Assembly (NCBI GenBank): GCA_016722025.1
Contig: JADKGZ010000003.1
Coordinates: forward strand, 338,853 to 402,852
Source of the DNA: Acidimicrobiaceae bacterium
Lineage (GTDB): Bacteria > Actinomycetota > Acidimicrobiia > Acidimicrobiales > Ilumatobacteraceae
DNA length: 64,000 nucleotides
Direction of reading: 5' to 3'
The position numbers and the translations under genes were made by a program. Position 1 is the first letter of the stretch; every line of letters starts with the position of its first letter. Shown piece by piece: positions 17,474 to 25,512 of the stretch. A model generated the notes under the pieces. The model did no database searches, was not told the DNA's origin, and worked only from the letters and a program-made list of their open reading frames with translations.

Positions 17474-18429
17474 CGCCCGGTCAGCGCGGGGAGGCCATTC
17501 GCGATCTGCAACGGCGCCTCGGAGCTGCCGGGTTCGCTCCCGTCGGGGCCGTCGAGGCGGGCGTGTTCTGTGCTGCCACCGAGCAGGCCATGCGCGGCTT
17601 CCAGGAAGCCCGCGGGCTGCACGTCGACGGGCGCTGTGACGAACACAGCTGGATGGCGCTGGTCGAGGCGTCATGGAAGCCCGGCGACCGGCAACTGCTC
17701 CTCACCTCGCCCAATCTGCGTGGTGACGATGTCGCCGACCTCCAGTCGCGTTTGGCGCGCCTGGGCTTCGATTGCGGGCGCGTCGACGGCATCTTCGGTC
17801 CGCGCACCTCGCGGGCCTTGGCCGACTTCCAGTCGAACTGCGGCGTCACCGCCGACGGCGTGTGCGGGCCAGAGACCATCCGCGGCATCATGCGGGTGAG
17901 CGGGCAAACGGGTACCGGGCCCGGAGTCGGCACCGTTCGCGAGCGTGAGCGTCTCCGAACCGGTTTCGACTCGGTGGCCAACTGCCGCGTGGTGGTCGGG
18001 CAGTTCGGGGGCCTCAGCGGGCTCACCCGCGCGCTCGCTCGCGAGTTGCGTCAGCGCGGCGCGACGGTGATGCCGCTCGACGAACCCGATGCCGTGGCAC
18101 AGGCCATCGCCGCCAACCACTTCGGTGCCCATGTGTACGTCGGTTTCCAGAGCACGTCCGAGCAGACGGCGGTGGCCAACTTCTACCAGGTGCCCGCATT
18201 CGAGTCGGTGGGCGGCCGAGCGCTGGCCGAGCTGATCGCAGACCAACTGGCCGCCATACCTGGCCTGGCGCCATGCGCCAGCGGCAGGCGGCTACCCGTC
18301 TTGCGCGAGACCCGGATGCCGGCGGTGCTGCTCACCGTCGGCCCGGTGCGAGCAGCAACCGATGCCGCTCCGGCGTTGGCCACCGCCGTGTTACGAGCGC
18401 TCGATCTGTGGATCTTACGCGAAGGGTGA
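17470..18429 (+). CDS. CwlM-like peptidoglycan-binding protein with degenerate amidase domain
   Basis: About 319 residues in the position of mycobacterial cwlM, downstream of trxA and before parB. Two peptidoglycan-binding (PG_binding_1) modules come first (about 1-60, and 80-140 with VDGIFGPRTSRALADFQ). A C-terminal domain of amidase_3 fold follows (about 175-319). The zinc ligands look lost: the usual DPGHGG reads VGQFGG and the ISIHAN-type His segment reads YVGFQST. There is no signal peptide. Mycobacterial CwlM acts in the cytoplasm as a regulator of MurA; a similar non-enzymatic role is inferred. The only codon that starts at the first module is a CTG overlapping the trxA stop (CTGA); the next candidate, GTG at 17560, would cut the module. 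Confidence 0.8.
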   Translation: MTPGQRGEAIRDLQRRLGAAGFAPVGAVEAGVFCAATEQAMRGFQEARGLHVDGRCDEHSWMALVEASWKPGDRQLLLTSPNLRGDDVADLQSRLARLGFDCGRVDGIFGPRTSRALADFQSNCGVTADGVCGPETIRGIMRVSGQTGTGPGVGTVRERERLRTGFDSVANCRVVVGQFGGLSGLTRALARELRQRGATVMPLDEPDAVAQAIAANHFGAHVYVGFQSTSEQTAVANFYQVPAFESVGGRALAELIADQLAAIPGLAPCASGRRLPVLRETRMPAVLLTVGPVRAATDAAPALATAVLRALDLWILREG

Positions 18430-18433
18430 GCTT

Positions 18434-18442
18434 TTATCCACA
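18434..18442 (+). promoter_or_regulatory. Perfect DnaA box, isolated
   Basis: TTATCCACA lies between the convergent ends of the cwlM-like gene and parB, about 5.7 kb from dnaA. It matches the strict consensus at all nine positions. A weak hairpin (AACC-CTCA/TGAGGTT, about 18462-18482) downstream may serve as a shared terminator. Confidence 0.5.
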
Positions 18443-18511
18443 GGGTTGTCACCAGGTGTGCGTAACCCTCATGGTGAGGTTTTCTCACAAATCACCACTC
18501 TGAGTGTGAAA

Positions 18512-19438
18512 CTAGACGCTGCCTTCACTTGCTGTGGTCATGTGGTGGTAGATCCGCTCCAGATCCTCGAGGTCTGCGAACTCGATCACCACCTTGCCCT
18601 TGCTCGTCCCCATCGTGACGCTCACGCGTGTGGACAAGTAGTCCGCGAGCAGCTCCTCCAGCTCGAGGAGCCCCGGAGGCCGCAGCCTCGTCGCGCCCGA
18701 AAGACCGGCGCCATCGCTGACGCGGGCGGTGGGTTGTGGCGGTTCGTCGGGCTCGGAAGCGCCACCTCGATCGCGCACGGCCTCTTCCAAGGCTCGCACC
18801 GACCAGCTCTCGGCGACCGCTCTGCGCGCCAACTGCTCCTGGAACGCGCGGTCGGGTGTGCCCAACAACGCCTTGGCATGACCTGCCGACAAGCGCCCAT
18901 CGGCCAGCAGTGCCTGGATGGCGGCAGGAAGCGACAGGAGTCGCAGCGTGTTGGTGACCGAGGAACGACTCTTGCCCACTCTCGACGAGACCTGCTCGTG
19001 AGTGAGCGAGAAGTCTTCGATCAGTTGCTGATAGGCCGATGCTTCCTCGAGCGGGGTGAGGTCTTTGCGATGCAGGTTCTCCACCAACGCGCGCTCGACC
19101 GAGCCCAGATCGTCGGTGGTTCTGACGATGGCCGGAATGACGGCCAGACCGGCGCGCCGAGCTGCTCGCCAGCGGCGCTCGCCGGCGATCAGCTCGTAGG
19201 TACCGGCCTCACTGGCCGGGCGCACCAACACCGGCTGGAGCACACCGATCTCGCGCACCGAAGCAGCGAGCTCTGCCAGCGACTCTTCGTCGAAGTGCAC
19301 ACGCGGCTGATGAGGGTTGGGCACGATGCTGCCGATGGGCAGCTCCTCCAAACGAGGCTGGTCGCCGCTCACCACTGCCGCTGCATCGGCGGGAATGAGC
19401 GCACCGAGCCCTTTACCGAGTCCGCTGAGCCGCGCCAC
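18512..19438 (-). CDS. parB: Chromosome partitioning protein ParB
   Basis: A 308-residue CTP-dependent DNA clamp that loads at parS and organises origins for segregation. It shows the N-terminal ParA-interaction region (GLGKGLGALIP), the CTP-binding motifs (GERRWRAARRAGL; ENLHRKDLTPLEEA), the central HTH (THEQVSSRVGKSRSSVTNTLRLL) and a C-terminal dimerisation segment. The GTG at 19438 is preferred over the ATG at 19477 because AAGGAGGT sits five bases before it. It overlaps parA by 26 bases. Two parS sites lie 0.9 kb away. Confidence 0.96.
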   Translation of the reverse strand: MARLSGLGKGLGALIPADAAAVVSGDQPRLEELPIGSIVPNPHQPRVHFDEESLAELAASVREIGVLQPVLVRPASEAGTYELIAGERRWRAARRAGLAVIPAIVRTTDDLGSVERALVENLHRKDLTPLEEASAYQQLIEDFSLTHEQVSSRVGKSRSSVTNTLRLLSLPAAIQALLADGRLSAGHAKALLGTPDRAFQEQLARRAVAESWSVRALEEAVRDRGGASEPDEPPQPTARVSDGAGLSGATRLRPPGLLELEELLADYLSTRVSVTMGTSKGKVVIEFADLEDLERIYHHMTTASEGSV

Positions 19439-20219
19439 CGCTGACCTCCTTGGCGACACCGCGGTATGCCGTGGCACCGCGTGAGGTGGGGTCGAAGGTG
19501 ATGATCGGCTGGCCGAACGACGGTGCCTCGGAGAGCCGCACCGTGCGGGGCACGACCGTGCGGCACACCTTCTCGCCGAAATGCTCGCGCACTTCCTTCA
19601 CCACTTGTTCCGCCAGCTTGGTGCGAGCGTCGTACATCACACACACGATGGTGCTCACCTCCAGCTGTGGGTTGAGGTTGCGTTTGACAAGATCCACGTT
19701 GCGCAGCAACTGACCGAGGCCCTCCAGTGCGTAGTACTCGCATTGGATGGGTACCAGCACCTCCGACGCCGCATTCAATCCGTTGACGGTGAGCAGGCCC
19801 AGCGATGGCGGGCAATCGATGAGCACGTAGTCGTAGTCGTCGAGCACGCCGGCGATTGCCTTGCGGAGCCGGTTCTCGCGACTGAACGCCGGGACGAGCT
19901 CGATCTCGGCGCCGGCAAGGTCGAGGCTGGCCGGTGCCACGAAGAGGTTCTTCACCGACGACGGCTCGACGCAGTTCTCCAATGGCACCTCATGCATGAT
20001 CACGTGGTACATCGAGGTTTCGAGCCCACGGTTGTCGATGCCGAGCCCGGTGGACGCATTGCCTTGCGGGTCGAGATCGACGATCAGGGTTCGATACCCG
20101 AGCTCGGCCAGGCAGGCACCGAGGTTGACGGTGGTGGTGGTCTTGCCCACCCCACCCTTCTGGTTGGCAACAGCTATGACACGTGGAAGGGAACGGCTAC
20201 CGGTTGCGGTTGCGGTCAT
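19413..20219 (-). CDS. parA: Chromosome partitioning ATPase ParA
   Basis: A 268-residue Walker-type ATPase that works with ParB to separate origins. The deviant Walker A (KGGVGKTT, about 21-28), Walker A' (LIVDLDPQGNAS) and Walker B (YDYVLIDCPPSLGLLT) are intact. An AGGAG site about eleven bases upstream of the ATG supports the start. It is the first gene of the parA-parB pair and its upstream gap holds both parS sites. Confidence 0.97.
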   Translation of the reverse strand: MTATATGSRSLPRVIAVANQKGGVGKTTTTVNLGACLAELGYRTLIVDLDPQGNASTGLGIDNRGLETSMYHVIMHEVPLENCVEPSSVKNLFVAPASLDLAGAEIELVPAFSRENRLRKAIAGVLDDYDYVLIDCPPSLGLLTVNGLNAASEVLVPIQCEYYALEGLGQLLRNVDLVKRNLNPQLEVSTIVCVMYDARTKLAEQVVKEVREHFGEKVCRTVVPRTVRLSEAPSFGQPIITFDPTSRGATAYRGVAKEVSGGAAQRTR

Positions 20220-20366
20220 CGAGGAACAACTCCTGCACGCTCAGGCCCAATGAGCAGCATTCGGCGGGGGCGATGTGCGCAGGATAGCGGAGATCAGCCG
20301 CTCGCCGGTGCATGGCCAGCCCATGCGCGTGCGGATGTGCATCCGATCCGCGGTGCAGCGAGCGGA

Positions 20367-20382
20367 TGTTCCACGTGGAACC
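20367..20382 (+). promoter_or_regulatory. parS site, 15 of 16 matches
   Basis: TGTTCCACGTGGAACC matches the consensus palindrome at all but the last base. This is the binding site where ParB loads. It lies in the parA upstream region. Confidence 0.9.
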
Positions 20383-20420
20383 CTCGGCGCCGTCTTCCGC
20401 TGCGCAGACCCCGCCGGTCA

Positions 20421-20436
20421 TGTTCCACGTGGAACA
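20421..20436 (+). promoter_or_regulatory. parS site, perfect
   Basis: TGTTCCACGTGGAACA is an exact 16-base parS palindrome, 54 bases (centre to centre) from the first site and just after the rsmG stop. Two sites next to parA are typical of actinobacterial origins. Confidence 0.95.
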
Positions 20437-20447
20437 GCGGACGACGG

Positions 20448-20987
20448 CTACAACCGAAGGAACCGACGAACACCCAGCTCACGGCCCAGATCGCGTAGAC
20501 CAGCAGCATCGAGGACGGCCGCTGGCCACCGAGACGCGTCGGTCTCGGGCGGCTCGCTCACCACCAGCACACCGCCGGTGCGCAGCAACGCGCCGGCCCA
20601 ACGGGCGGTGATCGCGGGTGCGGCGAAACTGCGGGCGGTCACGGCATCGAACTGGTGCGGAGCACGGGCAGCCAGCGTCTTGACGTCGTCGGCCACCACC
20701 GTCACCCGGTCGCTCAACGCCAACGCGCGCACGGCACGCGACAGCAGGTCGGCACGCGAGTGCCGGCGCTCGACCAACGTCACCCGCAGGTCGTCACGCC
20801 GCACCGCGATCACCAGCCCCGGCAACCCTCCACCGGAGCCGAGATCCACGAGCGTGGTCGCCGTGCCCGGCACGGAGGCGACGAACTGGTCTGCATGCGC
20901 GATGGCCAGCTCCAGCGACGACTCACCGATTGCGCCGCGCACCTGCATGGTGCGCAGCGCAGTGACCAGTGCGGTGTCGTCAGTCAT
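20448..20987 (-). CDS. rsmG: 16S rRNA (guanine527-N7)-methyltransferase
   Basis: A 179-residue SAM-dependent methyltransferase that modifies G527 of 16S rRNA; its loss gives low-level streptomycin resistance in other bacteria. The SAM motif LVDLGSGGGLPGLVIA, the VERRHSRADLL segment and FDAVTARSFA match RsmG. The protein is slightly shorter than typical at both ends. The ATG at 20987 overlaps the jag stop by eight bases. Further in-frame codons upstream lie inside jag and are not used. Confidence 0.93.
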   Translation of the reverse strand: MTDDTALVTALRTMQVRGAIGESSLELAIAHADQFVASVPGTATTLVDLGSGGGLPGLVIAVRRDDLRVTLVERRHSRADLLSRAVRALALSDRVTVVADDVKTLAARAPHQFDAVTARSFAAPAITARWAGALLRTGGVLVVSEPPETDASRWPAAVLDAAGLRDLGRELGVRRFLRL

Positions 20988-21966
20988 TCGCCGGGGCGAT
21001 GATGACCCGGCGATACGGGTCATCACCTTCCGAGCGCGTTGCAATCCCGGCGGCACCCGACAGCGTGTCGTGGATGATCTTGCGATCCGCCGATGACATC
21101 GGCTCCAGCACGCGAGCAACACCGGAGCTCTTCACTTCGTCGGCCATCTGGTTGGCGAACGCTCCCAGGGCAACCCGCCGGCGCTCGCGATAGCCACCGA
21201 CATCGACACGAAGACGAGTGTCATGATCACCGAGCCGGCGCTGCGCGGCAACCCGCGCCAGATCCTGCACTGCCTGCAGCGTGGTGCCGCGGGGACCCAC
21301 CAACAGGCCGAGCTCCTGGCCATGCACTCGCACCTCGAGGTCGTCGCCGTCTTCCAACAGCTCGGCAGTACCGGACAGCCCAAAGGCCGACACCAGCTCG
21401 GTCATGAACCGAACCGCTTCTTCGCCCACCTGGCGTGCATCCACGAGCTGCTCCTTGCGTTCGTTGTCGGTCGTGACCCTGTCGTCGTTGGTTGTCGTGC
21501 CGCTGGCTGTCGTGCCGCTGGCTGTCGTGCCGCTGGCTGTCGCGGCGTTCGCCGGCCTGGCTTTCGAGCGCGAGGTGTTCGACGCCTTGGCAGCGGCGGG
21601 CTTGGCATCGGACGGCTTGGTGTTCGACAACGCGGCCGAATCCTCAGCGGCGGTCGCTGCTTTCGGTGCCCGCGGTGCGCGTGGGGCACGCTGGCGGGGT
21701 GCGGGGGACTGGTCGGTCGTGGCAGTGGTGTCAGCCTTGTCAGCCTTCTCGCTGCGCTTGCGGTCGCGCCGATCAACCTTCTGCCGTGCCTGCGTGGGCC
21801 GCACACGAGCACGCACGCGGGCTTCGCCACGTACTCGCCCGAAGAGGCCCTGCTTGGGTTCCTCGAGCACTTCGAAGTCGGCATCCTCTTCGTGCACGCC
21901 CAACTGATCGAGGGCTCGTTCTTTGGCCTCTTCGATCGTCTTGCCGATCGTCTCTACCCATTCCAT
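20980..21966 (-). CDS. khpB: RNA-binding protein Jag/KhpB
   Basis: A 328-residue protein with a Jag-N domain (about 1-55, ETIGKTIEEAKERALDQLG; EEPKQGLFG), a long Ala/Thr/Lys-rich disordered linker containing ASGTT repeats (about 70-165), then KH_II (LLVGPRGTTLQAVQDLARV) and R3H (GYRERRRVALGAFA) domains. Homologues bind many small RNAs and influence cell division and envelope synthesis, often with KhpA. It follows yidC by 13 bases, the common order. The linker is longer than in most Jag proteins. Confidence 0.94.
   Translation of the reverse strand: MEWVETIGKTIEEAKERALDQLGVHEEDADFEVLEEPKQGLFGRVRGEARVRARVRPTQARQKVDRRDRKRSEKADKADTTATTDQSPAPRQRAPRAPRAPKAATAAEDSAALSNTKPSDAKPAAAKASNTSRSKARPANAATASGTTASGTTASGTTTNDDRVTTDNERKEQLVDARQVGEEAVRFMTELVSAFGLSGTAELLEDGDDLEVRVHGQELGLLVGPRGTTLQAVQDLARVAAQRRLGDHDTRLRVDVGGYRERRRVALGAFANQMADEVKSSGVARVLEPMSSADRKIIHDTLSGAAGIATRSEGDDPYRRVIIAPAND
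21491..21540 (-). repeat. 15-bp tandem repeat in the jag linker
   Basis: Three near-identical 15-base units (forward-strand unit GCTGTCGTGCCGCTG) and a partial fourth encode repeated Ala-Ser-Gly-Thr-Thr in the disordered linker. The frame is preserved. Confidence 0.85.
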
Positions 21967-21979
21967 GCTGTCTGACCTG

Positions 21980-23053
21980 CTACTTCTTCTTGGGGGAGCG
22001 GCTGGAGCCGTCGGGCCGCGCAGCCTTCCCGGTGGATGCTGGACGAGCCGCTGAACGCCCCGTGGCGGGGGTCGGCTTGTTCTTGGGTGGCGTGACGCGC
22101 TTGCTGACGGTGCTGCTCGGTGCCGGCTTCGAGTCCTTCGCGGCGGTCATTTCACGCTTGGCCTGGGCGAACATCCCACCGCCGCCACCGTCCTTCTTGG
22201 CGATCTCGCGCGCCTCGTCGCCGGCGCGTTGCGCAACACGGCCCAGGGACTCTTCGCCCTTGTAGAAGCGGTGCGTGATGTAGAAGTTGAGGCCGATGCG
22301 GAACACGGCTTGGGCCATGTAGTAGATGACCAGGCCGGTGAGGTAGAACACCAGGAACACGGCGAACACGACCGGCAGGTACTGCATCAGCTTCTGCTGC
22401 ATCGGCGACACCGACGGCGACACTGCGGCACGAGACGCCACCATCCGCTGCTGCACGTAGTAGAGCACGCCCAGGGCCACCACCAGCAAGGCGTAGACCA
22501 CGCCCTCCCCGAAGGATTCGGAGATCACCTGGTAGGGCCGGCGGGACAGGTCGAGTCCCCACGCCAACATCTCGTTCTGGCCGGCGAGCGACTTGTACAA
22601 CGCCGTGGAGTGATCCAGGTACTGCGGGCTGAACATCTTGCGGCCGTCGGTGTACGTGCCGCACACGGCAGCGATCTTGCCCTCGCTGTCGGGGCTGCAG
22701 GTCACCGTCGTGGAGAGGCCGTGCAGCACCCGGAACATGATGATGAACACCGGCATCTGCAGCAGCAGCGGCAGGCACGAGGCCAACGGATTGACCTTGT
22801 GCTCCTGATAGAGCTTCATCATCTCTTCGTTGAGCTTCTGACGGTCGCCGCGGTACTGGTTCTGCAGCTTCTTCATCTGCGGCTGCAGCTTCTGCATCTC
22901 CAGCATCCCCTTGGTGCTCTTCAGCACCAGCGGAGCGGTGACCAGCATCACCACGAACGCGATCATCGAGATGGCGATGATGTAGTTGTGGGTGAAGCTG
23001 TAGAACCAGGCCAGGAGCCTGGCTGGCTGTTCGAAGAACTGGATGGCGATCAT
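21980..23053 (-). CDS. yidC: Membrane protein insertase YidC
   Basis: A 357-residue insertase that places proteins in the cytoplasmic membrane with or without SecYEG. The core YidC/Oxa1 fold is present: FYSFTHNYIIAISMIAFVVML, the cytoplasmic coiled hairpin (MQKLQPQMKKLQNQYRGD), PLLLQMPVFIIMFRVL and the C-terminal helices. No lipobox is visible. An insert of about 60 residues between helices 2 and 3 has two Cys and is probably extracytoplasmic. The C-terminal tail is Lys/Pro/Ser rich and may contact ribosomes. It is coupled to yidD by ATGA. Confidence 0.96.
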   Translation of the reverse strand: MIAIQFFEQPARLLAWFYSFTHNYIIAISMIAFVVMLVTAPLVLKSTKGMLEMQKLQPQMKKLQNQYRGDRQKLNEEMMKLYQEHKVNPLASCLPLLLQMPVFIIMFRVLHGLSTTVTCSPDSEGKIAAVCGTYTDGRKMFSPQYLDHSTALYKSLAGQNEMLAWGLDLSRRPYQVISESFGEGVVYALLVVALGVLYYVQQRMVASRAAVSPSVSPMQQKLMQYLPVVFAVFLVFYLTGLVIYYMAQAVFRIGLNFYITHRFYKGEESLGRVAQRAGDEAREIAKKDGGGGGMFAQAKREMTAAKDSKPAPSSTVSKRVTPPKNKPTPATGRSAARPASTGKAARPDGSSRSPKKK

Positions 23054-23325
23054 GCGAAGAGACCCTTGTCCTGACGAGACGTCGTGTGTGGCGTCGTGTG
23101 TGAAGTCGTGTGAGATGCAGCAGTGGCGTGGGGATCAGGCTCGCGCAGCGGCACGGGATCCCAGCCCGACGGCCCGAACGGGCGGCAACGCAGCAACCGG
23201 CGCAGGGTGAGCCACGAGCCCCGGAACGAACCGTGCACCTGCAGCGACTCGACCGCGTAGCTGCTGCACGAAGGTGTGAAGCGGCACGGTGACGGCCGGC
23301 CTTCCATCGCCCGCTGATAGGCCAT
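23050..23325 (-). CDS. yidD: Membrane insertion factor YidD
   Basis: A 91-residue amphipathic membrane-associated protein that aids YidC-dependent insertion. Diagnostic residues are CRFTPSCSSYAVESLQVHG and GSWLTLRRLLRCRPFGPSGWDPVP. The tail is extended by a short His-Thr-Thr repeat. The ATG at 23325 is given as start, but the family usually has a few more N-terminal hydrophobic residues. A CTG at 23340 (LIRLVMAYQ) that overlaps the rnpA stop as CTGA is a serious alternative. The stop overlaps yidC by four bases. Confidence 0.9.
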   Translation of the reverse strand: MAYQRAMEGRPSPCRFTPSCSSYAVESLQVHGSFRGSWLTLRRLLRCRPFGPSGWDPVPLREPDPHATAASHTTSHTTPHTTSRQDKGLFA

Positions 23326-23336
23326 GACCAGGCGGA

Positions 23337-23672
23337 TCAGGCGCGAATGCGAGCGAGCAGCTGCTGCAGATCGAACTGCAGTTCGACGAACGATCGCGTG
23401 CCTGCGGCCGGCTGCGCGCCGAACAGGTACGAGCCCGGCGGCAGCCCGCGCGCGGACGACTCCTGCCGCAACATGGCCCGCAGCCGCCGGCGAACACGGT
23501 TGCGTACGACGGCGGGCCCGAGCGCGCGACCCAGGGCGTACGCCACACGCGGGGGTGTGACGGTGCCTGGAGGATCGAGGACGTAGGTGCACCACAGCAC
23601 TCCGGCCCGAGCGCGCCGCCCTTGCGAGGCAATGCGCGTAAACGCGCTGCGCTCTCGGATGCGCCAGATCAA
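23337..23672 (-). CDS. rnpA: Ribonuclease P protein component
   Basis: A 111-residue basic protein that assists the RNase P RNA in 5' tRNA maturation. The signature VRNRVRRRLRAMLR (RNR motif) and the FTRIASQGRRARAG N-terminal helix are present. No ATG or GTG precedes the conserved start; the TTG at 23672 overlaps the rpmH stop (TTGA), which gives the right length and couples it to rpmH. Gene order rpmH-rnpA-yidD-yidC is standard. Confidence 0.93.
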   Translation of the reverse strand: MIWRIRERSAFTRIASQGRRARAGVLWCTYVLDPPGTVTPPRVAYALGRALGPAVVRNRVRRRLRAMLRQESSARGLPPGSYLFGAQPAAGTRSFVELQFDLQQLLARIRA

Positions 23673-23803
23673 GCCGAAAGACGGTGGCGACCCTTGGCGC
23701 GACGGGACTTCAACACTGCCCTGCCGGCTCGGGTGCTCATGCGGTGGCGGAAGCCGTGCTTCTTGGCACGGCGACGATTGTTCGGTTGGTAGGTGCGCTT
23801 CAC
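23669..23803 (-). CDS. rpmH: 50S ribosomal protein L34
   Basis: A 44-residue, very basic ribosomal protein beginning VKRTYQPNNRRRAKKHGFR and ending in GRHRLSA, which is essentially the universal L34 sequence. It starts with GTG, with a strong GAGGAGG ribosome site six bases upstream. It is the first gene of the leftward rpmH-rnpA-yidD-yidC-jag-rsmG run, divergent from dnaA. Confidence 0.96.
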   Translation of the reverse strand: MKRTYQPNNRRRAKKHGFRHRMSTRAGRAVLKSRRAKGRHRLSA

Positions 23804-24048
23804 GCAGCCCTCCTCGAGCCACTTTGTGGTGGCGGTTCAGCAAAGACGACAAGTTGCCATGGCGCGCCGCTGCTACCAGCGACGCCAAAGGCCAGTCGCC
23901 AAGGCTAGAGGCGCGCGCGCCTGAGTGGCAACCGAGCGGCCAGGAAGCCCACCGCGAACCGGCAGCACGACGGAGAGCGATGCCGACCGAACAGCGGCGT
24001 CTTGCGGTCGGGCGCGCGCCTGCTAGCGTGCCCCCTCTGATCTGTGAC

Positions 24049-24081
24049 TTGTCCACACGATGTGGACAAGCATGTGGACAG
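24049..24081 (+). promoter_or_regulatory. DnaA-box cluster upstream of dnaA
   Basis: Two perfect boxes face each other as TTGTCCACA-CGA-TGTGGACAA (24049-24069), followed by TGTGGACAG (24073-24081, one mismatch on the reverse strand). Another TGTGGACAG sits at 24128-24136 just inside dnaA. This fits autoregulation of dnaA or a second part of the origin. The rest of the 305-base rpmH-dnaA gap (23804-24108) shows no gene; promoters for both directions must lie in it but none is clear. Confidence 0.85.
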
Positions 24082-24108
24082 TACGTGACCGATTGAGAGG
24101 AGGCGCTG

Positions 24109-25512
24109 GTGAGCGACCACGAACAGCTGTGGACAGCCGTTGCGCAACTTCTTCGGGCCCAGGTGTCGGAGGCGGTGTGGTTCTCCACGTTCCAGGACGT
24201 GGTCGCCCTTGCGAGCGATTCGTCGATGCTGCGAGTCAGTGCACCCAATGCGCACGCTCGCGACCGCATTCTGTCGCGCTACCTGCCGCTGGTGAGGGAT
24301 GCTCTCGAAGAGATCGGTGCCAGCAACCTGCAGTTCGTCATCGAAGTGCAGCTGGCCGACAACGAGCCACAACCCGAGTGGGCGCCAGAAAGCAGCGGCA
24401 GAGACCCCGCCGGCCACACCGGCCAGGGCCACACCGGCGCACACAGCGAGGCGCCGACGGGCTCCAGCAGCAGCAACATGGCCGACACCGGCGGCATGAA
24501 CCCCCGGTACACGTTCGAGACGTTCGTGAAGGGCGCCAGCAACCAGTTCGCACTGGCCGCGGCGTTGCGGGTCGCCGAGACACCCGGGCGCAGCTACAAC
24601 CCGTTGTTCATCTACGGCTCCGCCGGCCTGGGCAAGACTCACCTGTTGCACGCCATCGGCCACTACGTGCACAACCACTACCAGCACGACGTGGTGCGCT
24701 ACGTGAGCACAGAGACCTTCCTCAACGAGTACGTCGACGCCATCCGTACCAACACCACCGCCAACTTCAAGCGTCGCTACCGCGACATCGACGTGCTGCT
24801 CATCGACGACATCCAGTTCATGGAGGGCAAAGAGGGCCTGCAGGAAGAGTTCTTCCACACGTTCAACTCGCTCCACGGCGCCAACAAGCAGATCGTCATC
24901 TCCAGCGACCGCATGCCCGATGCCATCCCCACGCTCGAGGAGCGCCTGCGCGGCCGATTCAAGTGGGGGCTCATCACCGACATCCAGCCACCAGATCTGG
25001 AGACTCGTCTCGCCATCTTGCGCAACAAGGCCGAGCGCGACCACAGCCCGGTGCCCGCCGACACGCTCGAGTTCATCGCGTCACGCATCACCACCAACAT
25101 CCGCGAGTTGGAGGGCGCGCTCATCAGAGTCACCGCGTACGCCAGCCTCAACCACGTGCCGATCAGCACTCACATGGCCGAGGGCTTGTTGGGCGACCTC
25201 CTCACCGGCTCCTACGTGAAACCGCGCACCGACGAGGAACTGCTCAACGAGATCGCCGTCATCCTCGGCTACAGCGTCGAGTCGCTGCGCGGCAAGAGCC
25301 GGCAGCGACCACTGGTCACGGCTCGCCAGACCGCCATGTACGTGTTCCGCGACCTCACCGATCTGAGCTACCCGGCCATTGCTCGCCTCTTCGGCGGCCG
25401 CGATCACACCACGGTCATCCATGCCGTCGACAAGATCCAGCGGCTGATGAAGGAACGCAAGCAGATCTACGACCAGGTGACCGACCTCGTGCAGCGACTG
25501 AAGAAGGCATGA
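24109..25512 (+). CDS. dnaA: Chromosomal replication initiator DnaA
   Basis: A 467-residue AAA+ initiator. Domain I (about 1-85) is followed by a Gly/His/Ser-rich linker, the AAA+ domain with Walker A GSAGLGKT near 169 and Walker B LLIDDIQF, and domain IV with the DNA-binding signature GGRDHTTVIHA near 430. The GTG start has GAGGAGG five bases upstream. It binds the boxes found on both sides of its own gene. The linker is shorter than in Streptomyces. Confidence 0.98.
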   Translation: MSDHEQLWTAVAQLLRAQVSEAVWFSTFQDVVALASDSSMLRVSAPNAHARDRILSRYLPLVRDALEEIGASNLQFVIEVQLADNEPQPEWAPESSGRDPAGHTGQGHTGAHSEAPTGSSSSNMADTGGMNPRYTFETFVKGASNQFALAAALRVAETPGRSYNPLFIYGSAGLGKTHLLHAIGHYVHNHYQHDVVRYVSTETFLNEYVDAIRTNTTANFKRRYRDIDVLLIDDIQFMEGKEGLQEEFFHTFNSLHGANKQIVISSDRMPDAIPTLEERLRGRFKWGLITDIQPPDLETRLAILRNKAERDHSPVPADTLEFIASRITTNIRELEGALIRVTAYASLNHVPISTHMAEGLLGDLLTGSYVKPRTDEELLNEIAVILGYSVESLRGKSRQRPLVTARQTAMYVFRDLTDLSYPAIARLFGGRDHTTVIHAVDKIQRLMKERKQIYDQVTDLVQRLKKA

